From NCBI RefSeq assembly GCF_000308595.1, contig NZ_BAGA01000019.1:1-45809 (forward strand): 45,809 nucleotides of DNA, read 5' to 3'. A model generated the notes under the pieces. That model was not told the origin of the DNA. It did not search any database and was given only the letters and a program-made list of their open reading frames with translations. How positions within the stretch are numbered: the first letter of the stretch is position 1; each line of letters starts with the position of its first letter. Positions 17,940 to 25,622 of the stretch are shown here, piece after piece. This DNA is from Nocardia higoensis NBRC 100133. GTDB taxonomy: Bacteria; Actinomycetota; Actinomycetes; Mycobacteriales; Mycobacteriaceae. The position numbers and the translations under genes were made by a program.

Positions 17940-19520
17940 GTGATCAACGCCGATTCAGCGGCCGACAACCTCGCCGCCATCTCGGACCAGGACGAGAACG
18001 AACCACGCGAGGAGTGTGGTGTTTTCGGTGTCTGGGCCCCCAGCGAGGACGTGGCCAAGCTCACGTACTACGGCCTCTACGCGCTCCAGCATCGCGGTCA
18101 GGAGGCGGCGGGCATCGCGGTCTCCGACGGTCAGCAGATCCTGGTGTTCAAGGATCTCGGTCTGGTCAGCCAGGTGTTCGACGAGCAGACGCTGGCCGCC
18201 ATGCCGGGCCACATCGCCGTCGGCCACTGCCGCTACTCCACCACCGGTGGCGTGACCTGGGAGAATGCCCAGCCGATCTTCCGCACCACCGCCGTCGGCT
18301 CCGGCCTGGCGCTGGGGCACAACGGCAATCTCGTCAACACCGCCGAACTGGCCGGTCGTGCGCGCGAACTCGGCCTGATCGGCACGCCGGTCTCCGAGGG
18401 GCGTCCGCAGCCCGTCGGCGCCACCTCCGACTCCGATGTGATGACCGCGCTGCTGGCCCACGCCGCCGCGGACTCGAGCATCGAGCAGGCCGCGATGAAG
18501 CTGCTGCCGCAGCTGCGCGGCGCGTTCTGCCTGACCTTCATGGACGAGCACACCCTCTATGCCGCGCGCGACCCGCACGGCGTGCGCCCGCTGTGCCTGG
18601 GCAGGCTCGAGCGTGGCTGGGTCGTGGCCAGTGAAACCGCCGCCCTGGACATCGTCGGCGCCGCCTTCGTCCGCGAGATCGAGCCCGGCGAACTGCTGGC
18701 GATCGACGCCGAGGGCGTGCGCTCCATGCGCTTCGCCAATCCCGAGCCCAAGGGCTGCGTCTTCGAGTACGTCTACCTGGCGCGCCCGGACTCCACCATC
18801 GCGGGCCGCTCGGTGCACGCCACCCGTGTGGAGATCGGCCGCAGGCTGGCTCAGGAGCACCCGATCGAAGCCGATCTGGTCATCCCGGTGCCCGAGTCCG
18901 GCACGCCGGCCGCCGTCGGCTACGCGCAGGGCTCCGGCGTGCCCTACGGTCAGGGCCTGATGAAGAACGCCTATGTGGGCCGCACCTTCATCCAGCCCAG
19001 CCAGACCATCCGCCAGCTCGGCATCCGGCTCAAGCTCAATCCGCTGCGCGAGGTCATCCGGGGCAAGCGCCTGGTCGTGGTCGACGATTCGATCGTGCGC
19101 GGCAACACCCAGCGCGCCCTGATCCGGATGCTGCGCGAGGCGGGCGCGCTGGAGATCCACGTGCGCATCGCCTCCCCGCCGGTCAAGTGGCCCTGCTTCT
19201 ACGGCATCGACTTCGCCTCCAGGGCCGAGCTGATCGCCAACGGCGCGGGCGCCGACGACAGCTACGACGACATGGTCGAGGCCGTGCGCCGCTCCATCGG
19301 CGCGGATTCGCTCGGCTACATCTCCACCGAGGGCATGATCGCCGCTACCGAGCAGCCGCGTTCGCGACTGTGCTCGGCGTGCTTCGACGGCAATTATCCG
19401 ATTCCGCTCCCGACCGAAGCTTCCATCGGGAAGAATCTGCTGGAGGGCATGCTCACCGGGCAGCCGGAATCGGTTCTGCTCGGCGACAATGCCAACGCCA
19501 GCGCGCTGAGTCGACCCTGA
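17940..19520 (+). CDS. purF: Amidophosphoribosyltransferase
   Basis: PurF commits PRPP to purine synthesis by making phosphoribosylamine with glutamine nitrogen. The 526-residue enzyme has a short N-terminal propeptide ending before Cys26 (EECGVFGVW), the Ntn-type glutaminase nucleophile once exposed. Next are LQHRGQEAAG, GHCRYSTTG and the PRPP-binding loop VVVDDSIVRGNTQRAL. Cysteines in CGVF, PEPKGCVFEYVY, PPVKWPCFYGID and RLCSACFDG are consistent with the Bacillus-type iron-sulfur enzyme. The GTG start follows AGGGAG at 6 nt. It lies 146 nt upstream of purM, on the same strand. Confidence 0.96.
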   Translation: MINADSAADNLAAISDQDENEPREECGVFGVWAPSEDVAKLTYYGLYALQHRGQEAAGIAVSDGQQILVFKDLGLVSQVFDEQTLAAMPGHIAVGHCRYSTTGGVTWENAQPIFRTTAVGSGLALGHNGNLVNTAELAGRARELGLIGTPVSEGRPQPVGATSDSDVMTALLAHAAADSSIEQAAMKLLPQLRGAFCLTFMDEHTLYAARDPHGVRPLCLGRLERGWVVASETAALDIVGAAFVREIEPGELLAIDAEGVRSMRFANPEPKGCVFEYVYLARPDSTIAGRSVHATRVEIGRRLAQEHPIEADLVIPVPESGTPAAVGYAQGSGVPYGQGLMKNAYVGRTFIQPSQTIRQLGIRLKLNPLREVIRGKRLVVVDDSIVRGNTQRALIRMLREAGALEIHVRIASPPVKWPCFYGIDFASRAELIANGAGADDSYDDMVEAVRRSIGADSLGYISTEGMIAATEQPRSRLCSACFDGNYPIPLPTEASIGKNLLEGMLTGQPESVLLGDNANASALSRP

Positions 19521-19614
19521 CCGCTGGTCACGTCGACCCCGGCCGCCGCCCCGAGCCGTCTCGTGATCGGGCCGCGTGCGGCCGACACCATGCATGCCCG
19601 AGATCCGGTTCGGG

Positions 19615-19620
19615 TAGCGT
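19615..19620 (+). promoter_or_regulatory. -10 box of the purM leader ORF
   Basis: TAGCGT lies 8 nt before the ATG at 19629, the spacing seen at the leaderless starts in this window. It would let purM be transcribed separately from purF. Confidence 0.45.
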
Positions 19621-19628
19621 GATCAGGC

Positions 19629-19673
19629 ATGTATCCGCCGATCCGGTTTGGAGCTCTCCCCGAAAATGACTGA
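19629..19673 (+). CDS. Putative leaderless 14-codon upstream ORF of purM
   Basis: ATG 19629 opens a frame reading MYPPIRFGALPEND and stops at 19673, overlapping the purM start (19666) by 8 nt in another frame. A TAGCGT box 8 nt upstream suggests that the mRNA begins at or near this ATG. purM itself has only a distant GGAG (12 nt), so translation of the short ORF could deliver ribosomes to purM or tune it. The peptide has no recognised features. Chance occurrence is possible. Confidence 0.35.
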   Translation: MYPPIRFGALPEND

Positions 19674-20742
19674 ACAGACCCCCACCGGCGGCGCCTCGTA
19701 CGCCGCGGCAGGCGTGGACATCGAAGCCGGTGACCGCGCAGTCGAGTTGTTCGGGCCGCTGGCGAAGAAGGCCACGCGCCCCGAAGTCCAAGGTGGCCTC
19801 GGCGGTTTCGCCGGTCTGTTCGCGCTCAAGGGCGGTTACCGTGAGCCGCTGCTCGCCGCCTCCACCGACGGCGTCGGCACCAAGATCGCGGTGGCCCAGG
19901 CCATGGACAAGCACGACACGGTCGGTCTCGACCTGGTGGCCATGGTGGTCGACGATCTGGTCGTGTGCGGCGCCGAGCCACTGTTCCTGCAGGACTACAT
20001 CGCCATCGGCAAGGTTGTCCCGGAGAAGGTCGCCGAGCTGGTCTCCGGCATCGCCGAGGGCTGCGTGCTGGCCGGCTGTGCGCTGCTCGGCGGCGAGACC
20101 GCCGAACACCCGGGCCTGATGGACCCCGACGACTACGACCTGTCCGCGACCGGCGTGGGCGTGGTGGAAGCCGATGCCGTCCTCGGCCCCGACCGGGTGC
20201 GTCCCGGTGACGTGGTGCTCGCCATGGGCGCCTCGGGCCTGCACTCCAACGGCTACAGCCTCGCCCGCAAGGTGCTGCTCGACATCGACCGGATGTCGCT
20301 CACCGGCCACGTCGAGGAGTTCGGCCGCACCCTCGGTGAGGAACTGCTCGAGCCGACCCGCATCTACGCCAAGGACTGCCTGGCGCTGATCGCCGAGACC
20401 GACGTGCGCACCTTCGCCCACGTGACCGGTGGCGGCCTGGCGGCCAACCTCGCGCGCGTCATCCCGGCCGGCCTGGTCGCCGAACTCGATCGCGGCACCT
20501 GGAACCCGGCACCGGTGTTCAAGATGATCGCCCAGCGCGGCCGGGTCGAGCGGGCCGAGATGGAGAAGACCTTCAACATGGGCGTCGGCATGGTCGCCGT
20601 GGTGGCGCCCGAGGACGTCGACCGCGCGCTGGCGGTGCTGACCGCTCGCCACGTCGAATGCTGGACGCTGGGCACCGTGAAGAAGGCCAAGGACGCCGAT
20701 GCCGCACGGGCGCAACTGCTGGGCGAACATCCCCGATTCTGA
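19666..20742 (+). CDS. purM: Phosphoribosylformylglycinamidine cyclo-ligase
   Basis: PurM (AIR synthetase) closes the imidazole ring after the FGAM synthase step. The 358-residue product has SYAAAGVDIEAGDRAVE, the GGFAGLFAL segment, the ATP-binding LLAASTDGVGTKIAVAQ, DLVAMVVDDLVVCGAEPLFLQDYIA, GCALLGGETAEHPG, SGLHSNGYSLARKVL and FAHVTGGGLAANLARV, all in the expected order. ATG 19666 is used because the family N-terminus starts there; a TTG at 19648 in frame is unlikely. Translation probably couples to the short overlapping ORF upstream. A strong intrinsic terminator follows. Confidence 0.95.
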   Translation: MTEQTPTGGASYAAAGVDIEAGDRAVELFGPLAKKATRPEVQGGLGGFAGLFALKGGYREPLLAASTDGVGTKIAVAQAMDKHDTVGLDLVAMVVDDLVVCGAEPLFLQDYIAIGKVVPEKVAELVSGIAEGCVLAGCALLGGETAEHPGLMDPDDYDLSATGVGVVEADAVLGPDRVRPGDVVLAMGASGLHSNGYSLARKVLLDIDRMSLTGHVEEFGRTLGEELLEPTRIYAKDCLALIAETDVRTFAHVTGGGLAANLARVIPAGLVAELDRGTWNPAPVFKMIAQRGRVERAEMEKTFNMGVGMVAVVAPEDVDRALAVLTARHVECWTLGTVKKAKDADAARAQLLGEHPRF

Positions 20743-20763
20743 GGCTTTCCATCGCGATACGAG

Positions 20764-20803
20764 AAGGGCCGATCATCCGTTTTGCGGACGATCGGCCCTT
20801 TTT
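20764..20803 (+). terminator. Intrinsic terminator after purM
   Basis: A 16-bp stem (20764-20779 with 20785-20800, one A-C mismatch) with a TTTTG loop runs into five T residues. This is the clearest rho-independent terminator in the window and ends the purM transcript. Confidence 0.88.
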
Positions 20804-21016
20804 CACGCCGTGGGGAAATTCCGGTTCCGGTTGATTCCGCGGCTGGTCGGTATCGATGAGAATTCACCGGGCGCCCGCATCAGGAGACGACGAAATCGTC
20901 ATTCGGGATTACCCGGTGAAATTCGTTGTCCGGCAACCACCGAGGGTCACCGGACGTCGAATTGATTGTCTTGGCAAGCCTGCTCGACCGAGCCGCGTAC
21001 CCGGCAACGTGCAAAA

Positions 21017-21037
21017 GGGAGGCCCCGTCGGCCTCCC
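21017..21037 (-). terminator. Terminator of the DUF3073 gene
   Basis: GGGAGGCC (21017-21024) pairs with GGCCTCCC (21030-21037). On the minus strand the hairpin is followed by TTTT, suiting termination of the DUF3073 transcript that ends at 21059. The ~200 nt between it and the purM terminator hold nothing recognisable. Confidence 0.7.
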
Positions 21038-21058
21038 CTGTTGACGTTGAATTCCGAG

Positions 21059-21265
21059 TCAGCGGCGCCAGTCGTCGTAGTCGTCCTCGTCCCAGCGGGA
21101 CAAGGAGTCGTCCGAGTCGTGCTCATCGGACAACACGCCACCACTGTGCTTGGTGGGGTGTCCCGAGAGCTCGCGCTGAAGGCTCGCGAAGTCGGTTGGC
21201 GTCGAGCTGTACTTCAGCTCTCGTGCAACCTTGGTCTGCTTTGCCTTAGCCCGGCCACGGCCCAT
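21059..21265 (-). CDS. DUF3073 family small acidic-tailed protein
   Basis: The 68-residue product MGRGRAKAKQTKVARELKYS... is a DUF3073 protein, a family restricted to Actinobacteria and found beside purM (Rv0810c type). The N-terminal half is basic (RGRAKAKQTKVAR) and contains the conserved LKYSSTPTDFASLQREL. The C-terminal tail is strongly acidic (DEHDSDDSLSRWDEDDYDDW). The charge separation suggests nucleic-acid or protein contacts, but function is unknown. GAGGGGG lies 8 nt before the ATG. A small single-gene unit with its own terminator. Confidence 0.9.
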   Translation of the reverse strand: MGRGRAKAKQTKVARELKYSSTPTDFASLQRELSGHPTKHSGGVLSDEHDSDDSLSRWDEDDYDDWRR

Positions 21266-21441
21266 GGCTGACCCCCTCGCGTCACAGCGGGGCGGCCTGG
21301 GGTGTGTTGGCGGCCCCGTTCGAATTAATACTCTTCCTGACAGACACTTTAGCGTGTGTCCGGCGCTTGCGCTCCCATGAGTGACCGAAGTGCCTTCACC
21401 TGGGAGTTCGGGCGCCGCACCGCCGCCCTGTGCCGCGTCGC

Positions 21442-22389
21442 TCAGAGTATGCCGGGGATGGCCCGGATCACCCCCACCCGAGCGCCGCCACCGAGCACCG
21501 GCTGGGCCGCCAAATCGTCATGGACGGCCGTCCAGTCGATACCCATCCGTTGCAGAATCGCCAGCGTCAGGGGCATCCGTGCGCGGTCGCTGCCGTCTTC
21601 GATCTTGTAGGCGAATGCCGAACCGTCGGGGAGCGCGCCCGCGTGCACTCCGTCGGCGCCGATCTTGCACACCAGCCCGGGGGTTGCGGTCATGATCATC
21701 AGATCCGGCGCATTGGTGCCCGAAATCACTCGCGGGTTGGCACGAACGGCATCGGCGACCCGGCGCTCCGGGCTGCCCGGTTCGGCCGTGACGAGCCGGG
21801 CATAAGCGCCCGCGAGGTTGATAAGCGAGACCGGGATGATGGGCAACCCGCAGCCGTCGATACCCAGATCGGTCTCCGGCTCGCCGGTCAGTTCCACCAC
21901 CGTGGCGGCGACGGCCCGCTGCAGCGGGTGGTTCTCGTCGAGATAGCCCTCGGTGGGCCAGCCGTTGATCGCACAGGTGGCGAGCATGGCGGCGTGTTTG
22001 CCCGAGCAGTTCATGTAGATCGGGCGCGGACCGGTGGCCAGCGCGTGGGCGCGGGCGTGTTCCTCGAACGGCAGGTCGGCGGGGCAGCCGAGGTCGGCCT
22101 CGCCGAAACCGAACCGGGTGAGCAGGCGTTCGACCAGTCCGATCTGGTCCGGCTCGCCGTAGTGGGAGGCGCTCGACAGAGCCAGCTCCACCTCGTCGGC
22201 CGGGTCGAACCCGAGCCGCAGCAGCGCCAGCGCCTGCATCGGCTTGTTGGTCGAGCGCGGGAAGATCGGCAGATGCGTCTCGCCGAGTGACACCGTCGGT
22301 TCGCCGTCCGGGCCGAGGACGACCACCGAACCCCGGTGCACGCATTCGCGGAAGCCCGAACGCACCACCTCGACCAGTTCCACGCTCAC
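21442..22389 (-). CDS. Asparaginase II-family protein
   Basis: The 315-residue product belongs to the L-asparaginase II-like family (PF06089), distinct from the E. coli enzymes. Visible blocks are VELVEVVRSGFRECVHRGSVV, PRSTNKPMQALALL, ALSSASHYGEPDQIGLVE, the conserved NCSGKHAAMLATC, ENHPLQRAV, IDGCGLPIIPVSL and LGGGARVGVIRAI. The likely reaction is asparagine hydrolysis, but few members are characterised. The GTG start overlaps the upstream MOSC stop by 4 nt (GTGA), so they form a two-gene operon. Confidence 0.85.
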   Translation of the reverse strand: MSVELVEVVRSGFRECVHRGSVVVLGPDGEPTVSLGETHLPIFPRSTNKPMQALALLRLGFDPADEVELALSSASHYGEPDQIGLVERLLTRFGFGEADLGCPADLPFEEHARAHALATGPRPIYMNCSGKHAAMLATCAINGWPTEGYLDENHPLQRAVAATVVELTGEPETDLGIDGCGLPIIPVSLINLAGAYARLVTAEPGSPERRVADAVRANPRVISGTNAPDLMIMTATPGLVCKIGADGVHAGALPDGSAFAYKIEDGSDRARMPLTLAILQRMGIDWTAVHDDLAAQPVLGGGARVGVIRAIPGIL

Positions 22390-23096
22390 GAGGCCACTCC
22401 GTCCGCCAGGCCGTCGGCCGCGCCGCCGGTCGGCGAGGGCACGCCGTGACGCCGGGCGTGCCGATCGATCTGCGTCCTGATGTCGTCGGAGACCGAGGGC
22501 TCCTCGTCGAGCAGGGTGGCCAGCCGGCCCATGTCCGCGCCGGTGAACACCTCGCGCACGGTGACGCCGTGGCCGGGCTCGTGCACCACCTCGACGCGAT
22601 CGCCCGCCCCGATCGTGCCGGCCCGCAGCACCCGCAGGTAGGCGCCGGTGTGCGCGCGCTCGGTGAAGCGCTTGACCCACCGCGCCTCGCCCGTCACCTG
22701 ACCGAAGGTCGCGCACGGCACGCGGGGTGCGCTCACCTCGAGCAGGGTGTCGCCGATCGCCCAGCGGGCGCCGAGGACCGCATCGGAGACGGCCATGCCT
22801 TCGATGCGCAGGTTCTCGCCGAACCAGCCCGCGGGCAGTTCCCGGCCGAGCTCGGCCGCCCACAGCCGGGCATCCTCCTCGGCGTAGGCGTAGACGGCCT
22901 GGTGCACGCCGCCGTGGTCCCTGGTGTTGCAGACGTGGTCGCCGGTCAGCCCGAGCGGGCCGACCGCCACCCGGCCGGGGACCGGGCGCTTGTCGATCGC
23001 GGTGCGTCCGACCCGGCCGGGCACGGTCAGCTCGGCGTGCACCACGCACACGGCGAGCACCCGGGCGCGCCCGGCAGGGTCATCGGTGGTCTGCAT
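22386..23096 (-). CDS. MOSC domain protein (YiiM-like)
   Basis: The 236-residue product carries a MOSC (molybdenum cofactor sulfurase C-terminal) domain of the YiiM type. Motifs are GLTGDHVCNTRDHGGVHQAVYAYA, PAGWFGENLRIEGMAV, GARWAIGDTLLEVSAPRVPCATF with the conserved Cys, and HTGAYLRVLRAGTI. Stand-alone MOSC proteins are thought to carry or transfer sulfur, or detoxify N-hydroxylated compounds with molybdenum cofactor, as YiiM and YcbX do. Its C-terminal ~60 residues resemble the 3-alpha extension of YiiM. It is coupled to the asparaginase-like gene downstream. Confidence 0.85.
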   Translation of the reverse strand: MQTTDDPAGRARVLAVCVVHAELTVPGRVGRTAIDKRPVPGRVAVGPLGLTGDHVCNTRDHGGVHQAVYAYAEEDARLWAAELGRELPAGWFGENLRIEGMAVSDAVLGARWAIGDTLLEVSAPRVPCATFGQVTGEARWVKRFTERAHTGAYLRVLRAGTIGAGDRVEVVHEPGHGVTVREVFTGADMGRLATLLDEEPSVSDDIRTQIDRHARRHGVPSPTGGAADGLADGVAS

Positions 23097-23165
23097 CGGT
23101 TCGCCTCCCCGGCTCGGCCGGGCACGCGAGGCGGCCCGGTACGGCGGACATGTGATCGACGGACA

Positions 23166-23215
23166 GGTGATCGGACCCGGCCCGGCGCCGTACGCGCCGT
23201 ACGGTGCCGATCACC
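23166..23215 (-). terminator. Long hairpin overlapping the ygfZ-like stop codon
   Basis: GGTGATCGG (23166-23174) pairs with CCGATCACC (23207-23215), enclosing or competing with a 10-bp inner stem (GGCGCCGTAC 23184-23193 with GTACGGTGCC 23199-23208, one G-T pair). It covers the end of the YgfZ-like gene and precedes the MOSC gene. No T run follows, so it may be a weak terminator or an mRNA 3'-end stabiliser. Confidence 0.45.
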
Positions 23216-24326
23216 GGCCCCGCAGCCGCTCGACGGCGAGCCTGCCCGCCTGCGGGCCGCCGTCCTCGGGAACCGAGTCCGGATCGATGGCCGCGGCGCA
23301 GGAGCCGACGGTGAGCGGGGTGTCGACGGGTACGGCGCGTTTGATCAACGCCAAGGCGATCGGGCCGTATTCGAAGTGGTCGACGACGGTGCCGAGCCTG
23401 CCGACGGTGCGCCCGCCCGCCGTCACGTCGTCGCCGGCCGCCGGGCGCTCGTCGCTGGAGCCGTCCAGGTGCAGCAGCACCAGCTGCCGCGGTGGCTTGC
23501 CGAGGTTGTGCACCCGCGCGACCGTCTCCTGACCGCGATAGCACCCCTTGTCCAGGTGCACGGCGCCGCGTTCGGCGACTCCGCCGATCCAGCGCACTTC
23601 GTGCGGAATGGTGCGTTCGTCGGTGTCGTACCCGATGCGAGGGCGCAGCGCGGCCACCCGCAGCGCCTCGAACGCCCACAGCCCGGCCGGCTCCGCGCCC
23701 GCCTCGGTGAGCTTCGTCCACCATGCGGTGAGCTGATCGCGGGGGACGACGAGATCGTAGGAATCCTCGGTCGGCCAGGGCATCCGGCGCAGGAACCCGC
23801 CGCCGGGCAGCGGCGCGACCTCGTAGACGCCGGGGAGTTCGGTGACGCCCAGGGCCTCGCGCAGGCTGTCGACGCGGGGCCCGAGCAGGCTCAGCACCGC
23901 GTGATCGTTCGCCGCGGCGGGTTTCGCGTCGGCCCAGAAGACCATCTTCGTCAGGAAGTCCAGCAGCGCCTGCCCGCGTTCGCCCTCGGTGTCGATCCAC
24001 AGGGTCCCGTCGAGATCGCTGAGCACGAAGTGGTGCTGCACGCGACCGTTGAGATCCAGATCGAGGTTCTCCGCCGACTGCCTGTCGCCGAGCGCGGTGA
24101 GGTGCTGACTGGAGATGGTGTGCAGCCAGCTCAGCCGTTCGGCGCCGGTGATCGTGAGTACGAACCGATGCGAGCGGTCGACGACCGCGACCCGCTGGGT
24201 GGCGGCGCGCTGTTCGCCGAAGGGATCGCCGTGATGCCAGGCCACCGCGGCGTCCGGAGAACCGGGCCGACCCGCGACGGCGCCCGCGACGGAGAGCAAA
24301 GGGCTGGGTGCATCGTCCACGGACAC
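23211..24326 (-). CDS. YgfZ/GcvT-like folate-binding protein
   Basis: The 371-residue product is a YgfZ-type tetrahydrofolate-dependent protein. In other organisms it supports iron-sulfur cluster enzymes such as MiaB and glycine cleavage-like folds. The signature KGCYRGQETVARVHN is intact, including its essential Cys. Upstream are RVAVVDRSHRFVLTITGAERLSWLHTISSQ and SAENLDLDLNGRVQHHF, typical of the GcvT fold, and a GcvT-type C-terminal barrel. GTG 24326 is used because TAGAGT (24334-24339) lies 7 nt upstream. It is divergent from pabC, with a 203-nt promoter region between them. Confidence 0.9.
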   Translation of the reverse strand: MSVDDAPSPLLSVAGAVAGRPGSPDAAVAWHHGDPFGEQRAATQRVAVVDRSHRFVLTITGAERLSWLHTISSQHLTALGDRQSAENLDLDLNGRVQHHFVLSDLDGTLWIDTEGERGQALLDFLTKMVFWADAKPAAANDHAVLSLLGPRVDSLREALGVTELPGVYEVAPLPGGGFLRRMPWPTEDSYDLVVPRDQLTAWWTKLTEAGAEPAGLWAFEALRVAALRPRIGYDTDERTIPHEVRWIGGVAERGAVHLDKGCYRGQETVARVHNLGKPPRQLVLLHLDGSSDERPAAGDDVTAGGRTVGRLGTVVDHFEYGPIALALIKRAVPVDTPLTVGSCAAAIDPDSVPEDGGPQAGRLAVERLRGR

Positions 24327-24529
24327 CTCATCCACTCTAGGCGTGCGGACGCTCGCGTGCGCGCACCGGTCCCGCGGACGGTGAAATCGGGCGTGGCGGC
24401 CACGAATACGCGCCGTATCGGCGGTCGGCGGGCGCTCAGGACCGGATCCCGTGCCAAGAATGCGAAATCGGTGGTGGAAACTCGCGATTGGCGTAGGCGC
24501 GGGCAACCCGTTCCGCCTAGGCTCGACCC

Positions 24530-25447
24530 ATGGTAGATCGAGTTCTTGTCACCCTCGACGGCGTCGTTCGCGACGCCGACGAGCCGCTGCTGTTCGCCGA
24601 CGACATCGGGGTGCTGCGCGGCGACGGAGTCTTCGAGACGGTGCTGGTGCGCGATGGCGATCCGTGTGCGATCGAATTCCATCTCGGCCGGCTGCGCCGC
24701 TCCACGCAGGCGCTGGATCTACCCGAGCCGGAACTGGCGAAGTGGCGCGAGGCCGCGCAGATCGCCGCCAAGGAGTGGGGCAGCGATCGCGAGGGCGTGT
24801 TGCGGCTGGTGCTCACCCGCGGCCGCGACTCCGAGCTGAACCCGCCCTCGTCGGTCACCTCCGGCGATCTCGCGGCGGCCGTGCCGGTGCCGACGGCCTA
24901 CGTGCTGGTGACGCCGGTGCCCGAGCGGGTCGAGAAGGCGCGCGCCGAGGGCGTCTCGGTGGTGACGCTGGCCCGCGGCATCTCGATCGACCTGGCCCAG
25001 GCCGCGCCCTGGCAGTTGCTCGGCGCCAAGACGCTGTCGTATGCGACGAACATGGCGGCGCTGCGATTCGCGCACCGGATGGGCGCCGACGACGTCATCT
25101 TCACCAGTACCGAGAACCGCGTGCTGGAGGGGCCGCGCTCGACGGTCGTGATCGCCAGGGACAAGGAGTTGATCACCCCGCCGGCCAAGAACGGCGTGCT
25201 GCCCGGGGTGACCCAGCGCGCGCTCTACACCGAGGCGACCAAGGCGGGCTGGGAATGCCGCTACGCGCCGCTGTTCACCGCCGACCTGCTGACCTGCGAC
25301 AGCATCTGGCTGCTGTCCAGCATCACGCTGGCGGCGCGTGTCAATTCCCTGGACGGCCTGCGGATGTCGGCGCCGGACAACGCCGAGGAGATCATGGATC
25401 TCGTCGATCGCGGCGTCGAACGCGGTGGAGCGATCGGCGACTGGTGA
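24530..25447 (+). CDS. pabC: Aminodeoxychorismate lyase (class IV PLP enzyme)
   Basis: This 305-residue fold-type IV PLP enzyme is most likely 4-amino-4-deoxychorismate lyase, which releases pyruvate to make p-aminobenzoate for folate. Key features are DDIGVLRGDGVFETV, the cofactor Lys167 in LLGAKTLSYATNM, FTSTENRVLEGPRSTVV and the C-terminal SIWLLSSITLAARV. D-amino-acid or branched-chain aminotransferases share the fold, so the exact reaction relies on synteny with Rv0812 and on the divergent folate-binding gene. The ATG is 6 nt after TAGGCT (24518-24523). A small GCGCAC-TTCCG-GTGCGC hairpin (25474-25490) follows the stop. Confidence 0.82.
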   Translation: MVDRVLVTLDGVVRDADEPLLFADDIGVLRGDGVFETVLVRDGDPCAIEFHLGRLRRSTQALDLPEPELAKWREAAQIAAKEWGSDREGVLRLVLTRGRDSELNPPSSVTSGDLAAAVPVPTAYVLVTPVPERVEKARAEGVSVVTLARGISIDLAQAAPWQLLGAKTLSYATNMAALRFAHRMGADDVIFTSTENRVLEGPRSTVVIARDKELITPPAKNGVLPGVTQRALYTEATKAGWECRYAPLFTADLLTCDSIWLLSSITLAARVNSLDGLRMSAPDNAEEIMDLVDRGVERGGAIGDW

Positions 25448-25583
25448 TCGCCGCGGCCCGATGGCGTGACGCTGCGCACTTCCGGTGCGCGGGCAGGCGC
25501 CGTCGGACAGCGAAACCGCACGTCGGCTGTGAAGTCGATGGGTTTTCGTGATGCGCACCTCGTTCTCTCCGGGCGCGAGCCGA

Positions 25584-25617
25584 CGTAGCCTTGGCTACGA
25601 CATTCCGTAGTAGGAGG
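25584..25617 (+). promoter_or_regulatory. cydABDC promoter-proximal palindrome and ribosome site
   Basis: CGTAGCC-TT-GGCTACG (25584-25599) is a perfect 7-bp inverted repeat containing a TAGCCT -10-like hexamer. A third CGTAG follows, and a strong AGGAGG ribosome site (25612-25617) lies 5 nt before the cydA ATG. The palindrome could be an operator over the -10 box or a 5' hairpin. Confidence 0.4.
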
Positions 25618-25622
25618 TTCGG

